Assembly (NCBI GenBank): GCA_015680685.1
Contig: MNCI01015718.1
Coordinates: 29,888-50,337 of the forward strand
Direction: 5' to 3'
Origin: Gnetum montanum
Taxonomy: Eukaryota > Streptophyta > Gnetopsida > Gnetales > Gnetaceae
Length of the DNA: 20,450 nt
Notes under the pieces: model-generated
Told to the model about the DNA's origin: nothing
Database searches by the model: none
Seen by the model: only the letters and a program-made list of their open reading frames with translations
Position numbers and translations under genes: made by a program
In this document: positions 19,500-20,450 of the stretch, in pieces
How the letters are laid out: each line of letters starts with the position of its first letter
Numbering within the stretch: position 1 is the first letter of the stretch

Positions 19500-19990
19500 T
19501 TTCTGCACACAATGGCATCTTAATTCGTTGTATGTGATACATGGAGCTCTCTTCTTCTCAATTTTTCCAAATTCATTTTTTTTAATATCTCCAAGGAAAG
19601 ATCTCTAATGCCCATTTTGACATTTGTAGTACTTAACCACACACTTCCCATAAGAATTAGAAAGTTCCCATTGCAGTTCTCCACTTTGATTACTAGAAAA
19701 TCAGTAGGATATGACCACCCACAAATGATGGTGATAATGTCCTCAACCAGTTTCAATGGAACAATGATTGACTAGTTTGCTAGTTCTAGTTGGATGTTGC
19801 TCTTCTTCAAAGGAGGAAGGTTTCACATTATGTACATCTAATTCAAGATTAGATTAACACTAGAACTAGAGTCAAGAAGTGCTTTACAAGGCTCATTCTC
19901 AACAATTTGCAAGTAAACTAGGGGACTCTTGAGATCACTTAATTTTCTGGGTAGGTTACTAGCTTGAATCCAATCACATACAACATGTGT
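19500..19990 (-). pseudogene. Aspartic protease remnant of element A
   Basis: On the minus strand KALLDSSSSVNLI carries DSS (19873-19865) where the active site requires DSG. It is followed by KLVEDIITIICGWSYPTD, FLVIKVE and LILMGSVWLS, matching element B's protease. The Gly-to-Ser change is a G-to-A transition. Confidence 0.8.
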
Positions 19991-20239
19991 TAGCATTACA
20001 GTATGAATTTGAGAGGGATTCTAGTTTGAAGGGGACTCAGATAGAGAAGAAACAAAGAAAGTTGGAGATGCAAGGTCACCAACTACTAGTGTGTCCAAGG
20101 ACTTTGGTGGATTGTGAGGTTGAAAGAAAGATCTTTTCTTTGTTTGTGGTTTCGACCCGCTAGAATGGTTAACTAATTATAGATTAACTACCCTCATGGC
20201 TCTTTTGTTGTGGTTATGTAGGCAATTCACCTTGCATAG
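19991..20239 (-). other. Gag-protease linker of element A
   Basis: Contains HTVMLTHVVCDWI just upstream of the protease, like HTVMLTHIITNWI in element B. Homology to B continues to about 20238 (TATGCAAGG on the minus strand) and then stops. Confidence 0.6.
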
Positions 20240-20450
20240 TGTTGGCGACCATTTGGGACGCGACCGCCAACGAGTGTCCTCGAACAGGATTTAGGTGCCT
20301 GCTGGTCTCTGGCAACACCAAGGTCCAGATACCTCCAAATAAACTCAGTAGTTAATGTGAGTATGTGTGTGTGTTGTTGCAGTGTGCAGTTGTGAGAAAT
20401 GTAATGATTGCATTGTATGTAAACTACAAATGACTTACTTTAAAGAGATT
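20240..20450 (+). mobile_element. Possible start of a fourth element (D), unclassified
   Basis: At 20240 the sequence switches to GC-richer DNA starting TGTTGGCGACC. GTTGGCG (20241-20247) and CGCCAAC (20265-20271) form a 7-bp inverted repeat. The switch falls inside element A, where B carries unrelated gag-linker sequence. TG at the start and a candidate flank CATAG (20235-20239) suit an LTR end, but the rest lies outside the window. Confidence 0.4.

Larger units (their letters stand above)
6590..20239 (-). mobile_element. Element A: decayed Athila-type Ty3/gypsy retrotransposon, minus strand, interrupted by element B
   Basis: Read on the minus strand from the right, the order is the end of the gag/linker region, protease, reverse transcriptase, RNase H, [element B inserted], integrase, a ~2-kb post-pol region, a polypurine tract and the 3' LTR. 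Protease-RT-RNaseH-integrase is the Ty3/gypsy order. An FMDDFS-type RT motif, the long region after integrase and a tRNA-Asp primer site in the related element B point to the Athila lineage. Every coding domain carries stops or frameshifts. The 5' LTR and most of gag are not visible: at about 20240 homology to element B stops and foreign sequence begins. Confidence 0.85.

Overview
This looks like nuclear DNA of a land plant, most likely a seed plant with a large, repeat-rich genome. The evidence is a split GT1-family UDP-sugar glycosyltransferase (UGT) gene with plant-type splice sites, next to Athila-type Ty3/gypsy LTR retrotransposon remains in AT-rich sequence. A gymnosperm would fit the old, decayed insertions, but that is a weak inference. 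No operons, rRNA, tRNA or CRISPR are visible.

Positions 1-5185 are the gene-bearing end. One two-exon UGT gene lies on the minus strand (CDS 2943..2272 joined to 1530..853, 449 residues). Its 741-bp intron carries a diverged tandem repeat. The 44-residue PSPG donor-binding box is complete and the catalytic His is present, but the Asp that normally partners it is Thr. Upstream are a weak TATA-like site, a palindromic G-box and a 65-bp tandem duplication, followed by AT-rich DNA without genes.

Positions 5186-20450 are nested retrotransposons of one related family. (C) 5186-6191 is a plus-strand LTR, probably solo, with a candidate 5-bp target duplication. (A) is a minus-strand Athila-like element. 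Its 3' LTR is 6590-7450, followed (moving right) by a polypurine tract, a ~2-kb post-pol region, integrase (9490-10682), RNase H, reverse transcriptase and protease (17756-19990). All are broken by stops and frameshifts. (B) 10683-17755 is a plus-strand relative inserted into A between its RNase H and integrase coding regions. B has a 777-bp 5' LTR, a decayed tRNA-Asp primer site, gag and protease, but its RT, RNase H and nearly all of integrase are deleted. A later deletion removed the end of its 3' LTR together with a small piece of A. (D) From 20240, unrelated GC-richer sequence starting TGTTGG interrupts A; it may be another LTR.

Only the UGT appears potentially functional. The retroelement reading frames are relics, many of whose stop codons and PBS changes fit decay by 5-methylcytosine deamination. 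The least expected features are the UGT active-site substitution, the variable palindrome arrays just upstream of each LTR's TATA box, the gag-protease-only structure of B, and a perfect 46-bp duplication around the single N, which looks like an assembly join.
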